DNA of 16,307 bases from Candidatus Omnitrophota bacterium (lineage in GTDB: Bacteria; Ratteibacteria; UBA8468; MWAK01), in contig JAHJUB010000040.1 of the NCBI GenBank assembly GCA_018829455.1, positions 1-16,307 on the forward strand, read 5' to 3'. Every line of letters starts with the position of its first letter. Positions within the stretch are counted from its first letter, which is position 1. Positions 1 to 5,988 of this stretch are shown here, one piece after another. A program made the translations under genes and the position numbers. Below the pieces are notes generated by a model. That model had not been told where the DNA came from. It made no database searches and was given only the letters and a program-made list of their open reading frames with translations.

Positions 1-24
1 GGGCTCGATGAATCGAGCCCCTAC
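1..24. repeat. Family 1 palindrome, single unit (copy A), cut by window edge
   Basis: Perfect 9-bp arms GGGCTCGAT (1-9) and ATCGAGCCC (12-20) with a 2-nt loop, followed by CTAC. The same plan recurs at 9180-9229, 12564-12587 and 14021-14070 with different but still paired arm bases. A T-run (27-31) follows on the + strand, so it could end transcription from upstream. The left half of a possible doublet would lie outside the window. Confidence 0.85.
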
Positions 25-45
25 AGTTTTTGTGATTTAACCATT

Positions 46-51
46 GAGGGG
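46..51 (+). promoter_or_regulatory. Shine-Dalgarno of glmS
   Basis: GAGGGG with a 9-nt spacer to the glmS ATG. It is noted because several other genes here lack any such site. Confidence 0.6.
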
Positions 52-60
52 TATGTTAAT

Positions 61-1890
61 ATGTGCGGGATATTCGGTTACATAGGCCAGAAAAAGGCGC
101 TGCCTTTTATTCTTAAAGGACTGTCCGACCTGGAGTACCGGGGGTATGATTCTGCCGGCGTGGCTCTGATTAACGAAAAAGGCCTGTTGGTCGAAAAGTG
201 TCAGGGTAAGGTTGCGGACCTGGCGCGCCGCGTGAAGGAGAATGGCGCATCCGTTGGCATTGGCCATACCCGGTGGGCCACCCACGGCGCCCCCAATTAC
301 GTTAACAGCCATCCCCATTTGGATTGCCGCGGCCGGATTGCCGTGGTGCACAACGGCACGATTGATAATTTTCAGCAGTTGCGGGAAGACCTGAAGGCCC
401 GCGGCCATTGCTTCTGTTCTGAGACCGACACCGAAGTTCTGCCGCACCTGCTTGAGGAAACGGTCAGGGATTTTGGTTTTACGGCGGAGGCGCTGCGCCG
501 GGCCCTGAAATTAGTTAAAGGCAGTTACGGAATGGCGATTCTTTCGGTTGACTACCCGGACCGGATACTGGTGGCCCGGCACGGCAGCCCGCTCATTATC
601 GGTTCTTCGGAAGACGGTTATTTTCTCTCTTCCGACATTCCGGCCCTTCTTTCTCACACCCGTTTGGTAACTATCCTTCAGGACGGTCAGGCCGGCTTTT
701 TGCGGCGGGACGGGTTTGAACTTTTCAATGTGAAGACCGGCCGTTCCTGTCCCGCAGAAGTTCACAAAGTAAACTATCAGGCCTCTGCTTCCGAAAGAGG
801 GAAGTTCGGCCATTATATGCTCAAGGAGATTTACGAGCAGCCGCTTGTTCTGAGAAATCTTTTTCGGTGTTACGTTGATGCGGACCGTAAGATTCAGTTT
901 CCGGAACTAAATCTTTCCGACCGGCAGCTGAAAAAAGTGAAGCGAATCGTCATCGCGGCCTGCGGAACTTCCTGGCACGCCGGACTGATTGCCAAATATT
1001 TTCTGGAAGAGTATGCCTCGGTGCCGGTTGAAATTGAAAACGCGGCGGAATTCCGGTACCGGAAAACGGTTCTGACCTCTGATGACATCCTGCTGGTTAT
1101 CAGCCAGTCCGGCGAAACAGCCGATACGCTGGGCGCCCTCAAAAAGGCTTGCCGGGAAAAGATACGGGTTTTTGCGGTTTGCAACGTTCCGGACAGTTCC
1201 ATCTGCCGGCAGAGTGAAGGCGTGATTCTGACCGAGGCGGGTCCGGAAATCGGCGTTGCCTCAACCAAGGCCTTCACCAGCCAGTTAGCCGTTCTTTATC
1301 TTCTGGGGTTGAAGATAGCGCAACTGAAAGGGGAGTTGACCGGAAAACAGTGTCATCAATTTTTGGCCCAGCTCTTCCGGATTCCGGAGAAGATGGAAAT
1401 AATTATGAAGGAGGCAAGCCAGACGGAGGAAAGCGCGGCCCGGTATTTTCGCACGTCTAATGCACTCTACCTGGGACGCGGCTATAATTATCCGATTGCG
1501 CTGGAAGGCGCCCTGAAACTGAAGGAGATTTCCTATATTCACGCGGAAGGACTGCCGGCCGCCGAGATGAAGCACGGTCCGATTGCGCTGATTGACTGGA
1601 ACATGCCGGCGGTGGTGATCGCGCCCAACGACCGGACTTATTCCCGGGTACTTCTTAACGTGGAGGAAGTTAAGGCGCGCGGGGGTGAAGTCATTGCGGT
1701 AGTTACCACCGGAGACTGTCAGATGAAGGAAAAGGCCGACAGCCTGATTTATATTCCCCGCACCGTAGACCCGCTCAATCCGTTTCTAACCGTTTTACCC
1801 CTGCAGCTTCTGGCTTATTATATCGCGGTGCGGCGGGGATGTAACGTGGACCAACCCCGCAATCTGGCGAAGAGCGTTACGGTAGAGTAA
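61..1890 (+). CDS. glmS: Glutamine--fructose-6-phosphate aminotransferase (isomerizing)
   Basis: Makes glucosamine-6-phosphate from fructose-6-phosphate and glutamine, the entry step to UDP-GlcNAc for peptidoglycan and LPS; cytoplasmic. The start MCGIFGYIG exposes the catalytic Cys2 of the class-II glutamine amidotransferase domain (about residues 1-220). Two SIS isomerase domains follow, with QSGETADTL and STKAFTSQ, then HAEGLPAAEMKHGPIAL. The C-terminus NLAKSVTVE is the usual family ending with the sugar-binding Lys. The length of 609 aa is normal. The start is supported by GAGGGG at 46-51, nine bases before the ATG, and by the need for Cys at position 2. It stands alone, converging on mltG across a repeat pair. 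The 60 nt upstream show no glmS ribozyme. Confidence 0.98.
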   Translation: MCGIFGYIGQKKALPFILKGLSDLEYRGYDSAGVALINEKGLLVEKCQGKVADLARRVKENGASVGIGHTRWATHGAPNYVNSHPHLDCRGRIAVVHNGTIDNFQQLREDLKARGHCFCSETDTEVLPHLLEETVRDFGFTAEALRRALKLVKGSYGMAILSVDYPDRILVARHGSPLIIGSSEDGYFLSSDIPALLSHTRLVTILQDGQAGFLRRDGFELFNVKTGRSCPAEVHKVNYQASASERGKFGHYMLKEIYEQPLVLRNLFRCYVDADRKIQFPELNLSDRQLKKVKRIVIAACGTSWHAGLIAKYFLEEYASVPVEIENAAEFRYRKTVLTSDDILLVISQSGETADTLGALKKACREKIRVFAVCNVPDSSICRQSEGVILTEAGPEIGVASTKAFTSQLAVLYLLGLKIAQLKGELTGKQCHQFLAQLFRIPEKMEIIMKEASQTEESAARYFRTSNALYLGRGYNYPIALEGALKLKEISYIHAEGLPAAEMKHGPIALIDWNMPAVVIAPNDRTYSRVLLNVEEVKARGGEVIAVVTTGDCQMKEKADSLIYIPRTVDPLNPFLTVLPLQLLAYYIAVRRGCNVDQPRNLAKSVTVE

Positions 1891-1959
1891 ACCCCCTAAA
1901 TCCCCCTTGTCAGGGGGACTTCCAAAACCCCCTAAATCTCCCTTGTCAGGGGGACTTCC
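1890..1959. repeat. Tandem pair of 34-bp palindromic repeats (family 6) between convergent genes
   Basis: Two 34-bp units (1890-1923 and 1926-1959) are separated by AA and differ at one base. Each contains CCCCC/GGGGG arms around TTGTCA (one arm is CTCCC in unit 2). They overlap the last A of the glmS stop codon and contain the mltG stop codon. The hairpins could serve as a two-way terminator, but no T-run follows on either side. Confidence 0.85.
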
Positions 1960-2929
1960 ATGTGTCAACCTGGGTTGCTTTACGCAGTTTGATTTCCCTG
2001 ATTGCGGCATTATGACCGGCGCTGGTGCGGGAAAAGACGTGGGTGCCGTCTCCGACGGCAACAAAAAAGAGGTAATCGGTCCGGGCCGGATAGAGAGCTG
2101 CTTTGATTGATTGTTCGCCCGGATTGCAGATTGGTCCGGGCGGCAAGCCCCGGTGCAGGTAGGTGTTGTACGGAGATTTTGTTCTCAGCAGGTCACGGGT
2201 CAGGCGTGTGCTCCAGGAGCCCAGTGCGTAGAGGATAGTCGGGTCGGCTTCCAACTGCATTTTTCGTCGGAGACGGTTGTGAAATACGGAACTGATGACC
2301 GATTTTTCCGCATTGACCTGTGCCTCGCGTTCAATGATGGAAGATAGGGTTACCACGTCCTTTTGGGATAATCCCACCCGTTTCGCCTGCAAGTCCCACT
2401 CCGGTTTCCAGATGCTGTTAAAACCATCTACCAAGGTCAGGGCAATCTTTGCCGCGGAGAATTCCGACGAGATGAGATAGGTGTTGGGAAAGAGAAACCC
2501 CTCCATCTTTTTTTCCAGCGTCACCGACAAAAATTCTTTTTGAGTGCAGAGTTCTTTACTTTCCAGTAAGTTGCCAATTTCTCTGGCGCTCCAGCCTTCC
2601 GGTATGGTTATCCGGACTACAGCCGTTTCCCCGCGAACCAGTTTTCGCAGCGCCTGGAAGGGTCTGCTCTGGAGGGGAAATTCGTAAAGACCGGCTTTGA
2701 GTTTCCTCTCTTTTCCGGAAATTTTTGTGACGAAAATAAAGAGACGGGGTGCCCGGAGCAGTCCTTTCCGGGAGAGATGGTTTGTGATTTCCATCAGGGT
2801 CATTTCCGGCGCGATGCGGACCGTTTCCGTTTTGGCGTGGGAAGGCAAAAAGATGCCCATCGCCAAAAGAAAAAGAAGAAGTCCGCCCAAAAAGACAGTT
2901 ACAATTATCAGGATATATTTTTTCCGCAT
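1946..2929 (-). CDS. mltG: Endolytic peptidoglycan transglycosylase MltG (YceG-like)
   Basis: Inner-membrane lytic transglycosylase that cuts nascent glycan strands and is thought to set chain length. There is a short basic N-terminus (MRKK), one membrane helix at about residues 5-28, then a periplasmic part. Family signatures are visible: SSIIEREA with catalytic Glu200, LEADPTILYALG, SPYNTYLHRGLPPGPICNPG, and the end motif DYLFFVAVGDGTHVF followed by GHN. At 327 aa the length is typical. The last residues (WKSP and the TGA) are read from a family 6 repeat, so the original C-terminus has been trimmed or replaced without harm to the catalytic domain. It is divergent from the small membrane ORF. 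Its promoter places the -10 box only 7 nt before the ATG, and no Shine-Dalgarno is present, so a leaderless transcript is likely. Confidence 0.95.
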   Translation of the reverse strand: MRKKYILIIVTVFLGGLLLFLLAMGIFLPSHAKTETVRIAPEMTLMEITNHLSRKGLLRAPRLFIFVTKISGKERKLKAGLYEFPLQSRPFQALRKLVRGETAVVRITIPEGWSAREIGNLLESKELCTQKEFLSVTLEKKMEGFLFPNTYLISSEFSAAKIALTLVDGFNSIWKPEWDLQAKRVGLSQKDVVTLSSIIEREAQVNAEKSVISSVFHNRLRRKMQLEADPTILYALGSWSTRLTRDLLRTKSPYNTYLHRGLPPGPICNPGEQSIKAALYPARTDYLFFVAVGDGTHVFSRTSAGHNAAIREIKLRKATQVDTWKSP

Positions 2930-2936
2930 TTCGTTT

Positions 2937-2966
2937 ATTGTATCTTAAATCCGGTCTTTGCGGCAA
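2937..2966 (-). promoter_or_regulatory. Promoter of mltG, likely leaderless
   Basis: On the minus strand: TTGCCG (2961-2966), an 18-bp spacer, TACAAT (2937-2942), then 7 nt to the ATG at 2929. A transcript starting about 7 nt past the -10 box begins at or next to the start codon. Confidence 0.65.
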
Positions 2967-2975
2967 GTGTGCGGC

Positions 2976-3005
2976 TTGACGCATTTTTTTTAGATATGGT
3001 ATAGT
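2976..3005 (+). promoter_or_regulatory. Promoter of the small ORF/tRNA-Arg/alr cluster
   Basis: TTGACG (2976-2981), an 18-bp spacer and TATAGT (3000-3005). The -35 and spacing match the hisS promoter exactly. The predicted start near 3012 leaves a leader of about 85 nt holding the cloverleaf-like repeat. It is back to back with the mltG promoter. Confidence 0.7.
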
Positions 3006-3025
3006 ATCAACCGTGTTTTAATCTT

Positions 3026-3081
3026 GTAGTCGCCAACCTTGGTTGGCTCTATTAAAAGAGCCCGGCAAGCCGGGCGACTAC
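3026..3081. repeat. Family 2 cloverleaf-like repeat in a 5' leader
   Basis: Outer arms GTAGTCGCC (3026-3034) and GGCGACTAC (3073-3081) pair over 9 bp. Inside are three hairpins: CCAACC/GGTTGG (3033-3046), CTCT/AGAG (3047-3060) and CCCGGC/GCCGGG (3061-3074), with small overlaps. A second, disrupted copy lies at 12296-12479 with covarying arms (GCCGAGC/GCTCGGC). It ends just before the Shine-Dalgarno of the small ORF. Confidence 0.8.
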
Positions 3082-3096
3082 TTTAAAGGAGGGAAT

Positions 3097-3339
3097 ATGT
3101 GGGCGTTAATTGGTGGAATTGTGGCGATTGTGGTTGGTTATCTGCTGGCTGGTCCGGGCCCCCTGGGAAAGGCCACTTTATGGTTTATCGGCGGCGGTTT
3201 GGTTGTTCTCTTGGTTTTAGGCGGCCTGGTGGCGATTGCCTCCGGCATCAGCGACATTAAAGACCGGATGGCTGAAAAGAAAGAAACGGAAAAAGAAGAG
3301 AAGAAAGAAGAGAAAAAAGAAGAACCGAAACAGACCTAA
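3097..3339 (+). CDS. Small two-helix membrane protein with a Lys/Glu-rich tail, function unknown
   Basis: I do not recognise this 80-aa protein. It has two glycine-rich hydrophobic segments, about residues 2-20 and 25-47, joined by a short GPGPLGK turn. A highly charged cytoplasm-type tail from residue 49 follows (alternating Lys and Glu, ending EEPKQT), probably helical or disordered. The start is set by a strong site, AAAGGAGGG at 3085-3093, just before the ATG. A longer in-frame reading upstream would run through the family 2 repeat and is not credible. It is the first gene after the 2976-3005 promoter and its stop lies four bases before tRNA-Arg. The predicted topology (helix hairpin with acidic/basic tail) does not identify a function. 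Confidence 0.75.
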   Translation: MWALIGGIVAIVVGYLLAGPGPLGKATLWFIGGGLVVLLVLGGLVAIASGISDIKDRMAEKKETEKEEKKEEKKEEPKQT

Positions 3340-3343
3340 ATAG

Positions 3344-3417
3344 GCGCCTGTAGCTCAATTGGATAGAGCGCCGGGCTTCGAACCCGTAGGTTGGGCGTTC
3401 AAGTCGCCCCAGGCGCG
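3344..3417 (+). tRNA. tRNA-Arg (anticodon UCG)
   Basis: A 74-nt cloverleaf: acceptor GCGCCTG/CAGGCGC with discriminator G3417, D stem GCTC/GAGC, anticodon loop CTTCGAA with TCG at 3378-3380 (reads CGA and by wobble CGN), 5-nt variable loop, T stem GGGCG/CGCCC and T loop TTCAAGT. CCA is not encoded. The top pair of the anticodon stem (C27/U43) is mismatched. It lies 4 bp after one CDS and 13 bp before alr with no promoter of its own, so it is probably cut from a shared transcript. Confidence 0.93.
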
Positions 3418-3430
3418 CGGATTAAGGTTT

Positions 3431-4591
3431 ATGGAAAAAAGCAGGGCCTGGGCAGAGATAGACATTGCCGCGATCAGAGCCAATTTGAACGCTATCCGCA
3501 AGATAGTTGCTCCGGCCCGCGTTTTAGCCTGCGTTAAAGCCAACGCCTACGGATTAGGCGCCTCCACCATAGCTCCTTTTGTAGAAAAAGACGCCGGGAT
3601 GTTTGGCGTGGCTATTGTTTCCGAAGGCGTGGAACTGCGGCGGGTTGGAATCAAAAAAAGGATTCTAGTGTTGGGGCTGGCTCCGGAAGAGGAATTTGAA
3701 GACGGCTTGAAAAACGGACTGGAGTTTACCGTTGCTGATCGGAAATCGGTTCGTAAAATTTCCGCGCTTGCATTAAGACTGAAAAAAGAAGCCGCTGTTC
3801 ATCTGAAGGTTGATACCGGCATGGGCCGGCTCGGAGTAAACTCGAAGGAACTGCCGCAATTTTATTGTTGGTGCCGGAATCTTCCTGGTATAAGAATTTC
3901 CGGCATCTTTACCCATTTCCCGGTTGCGGAGACCAGGAACGATTTTACGCTTAAACAGATAGAGACCTTCCGGGAAGTTACTACCCCCCTCACCTTGCCT
4001 CTCCCCGCCGGGGAGAGGGATAAAAGAATGGTGTCTCATTTCGGGGGGGAGGGCAGGGTGGTGCGCCACGCAGCCAATTCCGCGGCCGTCTTTAATTATC
4101 CGGAAAGTTATTTTGACCTTGTTCGTGTTGGCTTAGCCCTTTACGGGTCTTTTCCTTTCAGCCCCACCGGGTCTCCCTATAAATCTTTGCTGAAGCCGGT
4201 TGTTACCTTGGGGGGCAGAATTGTTTTCCGGAAAGAGATTGACCGGGGTGAAACGATAAGTTACGGACGCATCTTTCAAGCGAAGAAGAAGACGAGGGTG
4301 GCCACCGTTTCCGTCGGGTATGCGGACGGATACGGCCGGAACCTCTCCCGTAAGGCGTCGGTCCTGATTGCCGGGAAGCGCTGTCCGGTGATTGGAAATA
4401 TCTGTATGGATATGACGATGGTGGATATTTCGGAAGTTGGCGCTGCTGTGGTCGGCGACGAGGTTATTCTAATTGGTTGTCAGCGGAAAGAGGAAATTCG
4501 GGTGGAAGAGGTTGCCGGCTGGGCCAGTACGGTTCCGCATGAAATTTTGAGCCGGATTGGCTCCCGGGTAAATCGGATATACAAACATTAA
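3431..4591 (+). CDS. alr: Alanine racemase with an in-frame palindromic insertion
   Basis: PLP enzyme that interconverts L- and D-Ala for D-Ala-D-Ala in the cell wall. VKANAYG carries the PLP lysine (Lys36), VDTGMGR follows at 127-133, THF at 161-163, HAANSAA at 213-219, ISYG holds the catalytic Tyr278, and GYADGYGR and ICMDMTMVD lie downstream. At 386 aa it is longer than usual. The Lys-Tyr spacing is 242 against 226 in the Geobacillus enzyme (Lys39/Tyr265, recalled), and the excess lies entirely between THF and HAANSAA, where residues about 184-212 are encoded by a GC-rich palindrome. The first ATG after the tRNA is used; earlier in-frame codons lie inside the tRNA. Only a weak AGG precedes it. 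All catalytic motifs are intact, so it is probably active. Confidence 0.95.
   Translation: MEKSRAWAEIDIAAIRANLNAIRKIVAPARVLACVKANAYGLGASTIAPFVEKDAGMFGVAIVSEGVELRRVGIKKRILVLGLAPEEEFEDGLKNGLEFTVADRKSVRKISALALRLKKEAAVHLKVDTGMGRLGVNSKELPQFYCWCRNLPGIRISGIFTHFPVAETRNDFTLKQIETFREVTTPLTLPLPAGERDKRMVSHFGGEGRVVRHAANSAAVFNYPESYFDLVRVGLALYGSFPFSPTGSPYKSLLKPVVTLGGRIVFRKEIDRGETISYGRIFQAKKKTRVATVSVGYADGYGRNLSRKASVLIAGKRCPVIGNICMDMTMVDISEVGAAVVGDEVILIGCQRKEEIRVEEVAGWASTVPHEILSRIGSRVNRIYKH
3984..4059. repeat. Palindromic element inside alr
   Basis: A perfect inner hairpin CCTCTCCCC (3998-4006) / GGGGAGAGG (4010-4018) sits with a 3-nt loop next to an outer pair CACCTTGCC (3991-3999) / GGCAGGGTG (4051-4059), which has one T-G wobble. 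It encodes low-complexity sequence (LTLPLPAGERDKR) that is foreign to the alanine racemase fold and keeps the frame open. Confidence 0.8.
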
Positions 4592-4593
4592 CA

Positions 4594-4672
4594 GTCATTG
4601 CGAGCGAGGTTTGCGAAGCAATCCCGTTTTCAAGGTTTGAGATTGCTTCAGCACAATGCGCTTCGCAATGAC
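4594..4672. repeat. Family 4 foldback element (GTCATTGCG ends), copy 1
   Basis: Terminal inverted repeats GTCATTGCGA (4594-4603) and TCGCAATGAC (4663-4672), plus an inner pair GAAGCAATC (4615-4623) / GATTGCTTC (4641-4649). It fills the alr-purB gap and stops 8 nt before the purB ATG. Related copies lie at 11599-11709 and 12696-12747. Confidence 0.85.
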
Positions 4673-4680
4673 AAATTACT

Positions 4681-5988
4681 ATGATTGAACGGTACAGTCG
4701 GCCGCAAATGCAGGATTTGTGGAGCGAGGAGAAGAAATTTCAGACCTGGCTGGATATTGAACTGGCGGTCGTGGATGCCTGGTGTTCGCTGGGCCGGGTT
4801 CCGGTGAAAGCCGCCAAAGAGATCAGGAAGAAAGCCGGCTTTGAAGTAAACCGGATTACGGAACTGGAAAAGGAGACCCACCACGACGTGGTTGCATTCA
4901 TTGAAACGGTTTCCGAGAAGATCGGGCCGCTTTCAGCCTACTTTCATCTGGGTTTGACTTCTTCCGACCTTCTGGATACGGCCAACGCGCTTCTTTTGAA
5001 AGAGTCCGCCTCTGTTTTAATTGACGGCCTGGCGGAGTTAAAAGACGTCTTTTCGCTGAATGCCTCCTTATATAAAGACACTATTCAGATGGGACGCACT
5101 CACGGAATTCACGCGGAGCCGATTAGTTTGGGTTTAAAGTTCTGTGGTTTTTACGCCGAGGTTGAACGGTCGCTGGAACGTCTGGAACGAGTGCGGGAGG
5201 AGATTTCGGTAGGCAAGATTAGCGGCGCAGTCGGCACTTTTGCCCACCTGTCACCTGAGGTGGAAGAGTATGTCTGCCGCAAATTGAAATTGCGGCCGGA
5301 ACCGGCGGCAACCCAGGTGGTATCCCGGGACCGTTACGCAGAATATATCTGCCAGATTGCGGTGGTTGGCGCCTCCCTGGAGCGGTTTGCCCTGGAAATA
5401 AGGCACCTGCAGCGGACCGAAGTGGCGGAGGCGGCCGAACCTTTCGGAGTCGGACAGAAGGGTTCTTCGGCGATGCCCCACAAGCGGAACCCGATTCTCT
5501 CCGAACGTATCTGCGGCCTGGCTCGCATCTTAAGGGCAAACGCAACGGTCGCTCTGGAAAACGTAGCGCTCTGGCACGAACGCGATATCAGTCATTCCTC
5601 GGCCGAGCGGGTTATCCTGCCGGACAGCGCCATCCTGCTGGATTACATGATTCACCTGGCGATAAAGATTTTTTCGGGCTTGAGGGTGGACCTGGACCGA
5701 ATTAAGGAAAACCTTAATCTTACCGGTGGCCTTATTTATTCTCAGCGCATTCTTTCGGCGCTGGTCGGTAAGGGACTCAGCCGGCCGGATGCTTACAAAC
5801 TGGTCCAGCAAAATGCGTTCGCTGTTTTAAGGGAAAAAGGCGATTTCCAGCAGAAGTTAAAGAGCGATTTGAACGTGAAGAAGTATTTGAAACCGACTGA
5901 GGTAGACGCTCTTTTTAACCCGAACTATTTTTTGCGCCACCAGGATTACATTTACAAGCGTGTTTTTAAGAAATGCAAAACTTTATGA
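4681..5988 (+). CDS. purB: Adenylosuccinate lyase
   Basis: Catalyses two beta-eliminations in purine synthesis: SAICAR to AICAR plus fumarate, and adenylosuccinate to AMP plus fumarate. The fumarase/aspartase superfamily signature is complete: HHDVVAF near residue 68, TSSDLLDTA, GRTHGIHAEP with catalytic His141, and the mobile loop GSSAMPHKRNP (261-271) carrying the catalytic Ser. The length of 435 aa is normal. The start MIERYSRPQM is the family start, yet no Shine-Dalgarno precedes it because a family 4 repeat ends 8 nt upstream. Expression may depend on read-through from alr or on an unseen start inside the repeat. Its stop codon overlaps the thrS start (ATGA at 5985-5988), indicating translational coupling. 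Confidence 0.97.
   Translation: MIERYSRPQMQDLWSEEKKFQTWLDIELAVVDAWCSLGRVPVKAAKEIRKKAGFEVNRITELEKETHHDVVAFIETVSEKIGPLSAYFHLGLTSSDLLDTANALLLKESASVLIDGLAELKDVFSLNASLYKDTIQMGRTHGIHAEPISLGLKFCGFYAEVERSLERLERVREEISVGKISGAVGTFAHLSPEVEEYVCRKLKLRPEPAATQVVSRDRYAEYICQIAVVGASLERFALEIRHLQRTEVAEAAEPFGVGQKGSSAMPHKRNPILSERICGLARILRANATVALENVALWHERDISHSSAERVILPDSAILLDYMIHLAIKIFSGLRVDLDRIKENLNLTGGLIYSQRILSALVGKGLSRPDAYKLVQQNAFAVLREKGDFQQKLKSDLNVKKYLKPTEVDALFNPNYFLRHQDYIYKRVFKKCKTL

Noticed and set aside
1..60. glmS ribozyme or riboswitch upstream of glmS
   Set aside because: The 60 bases visible hold only a short palindrome and a Shine-Dalgarno; they are far too short for the ribozyme core.
1890..1959. Tandem 34-bp units as a CRISPR remnant
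   Set aside because: Only two copies with a 2-bp gap and a palindromic core; no spacers and no cas genes.
1907..2110. ORF starting in the family 6 repeat (peptide with PPKSPLSGGLP)
   Set aside because: It is repeat sequence followed by the antisense of mltG, with no ribosome site or family resemblance.
3359..3430. Longer alanine racemase start upstream of 3431
   Set aside because: The extra codons lie inside the tRNA-Arg gene and do not resemble the family.
5219..5545. Three overlapping minus-strand ORFs inside purB (and similar antisense ORFs in thrS, aspS, hisS)
   Set aside because: They are shadows of high-GC coding sequence, without ribosome sites or recognisable domains.
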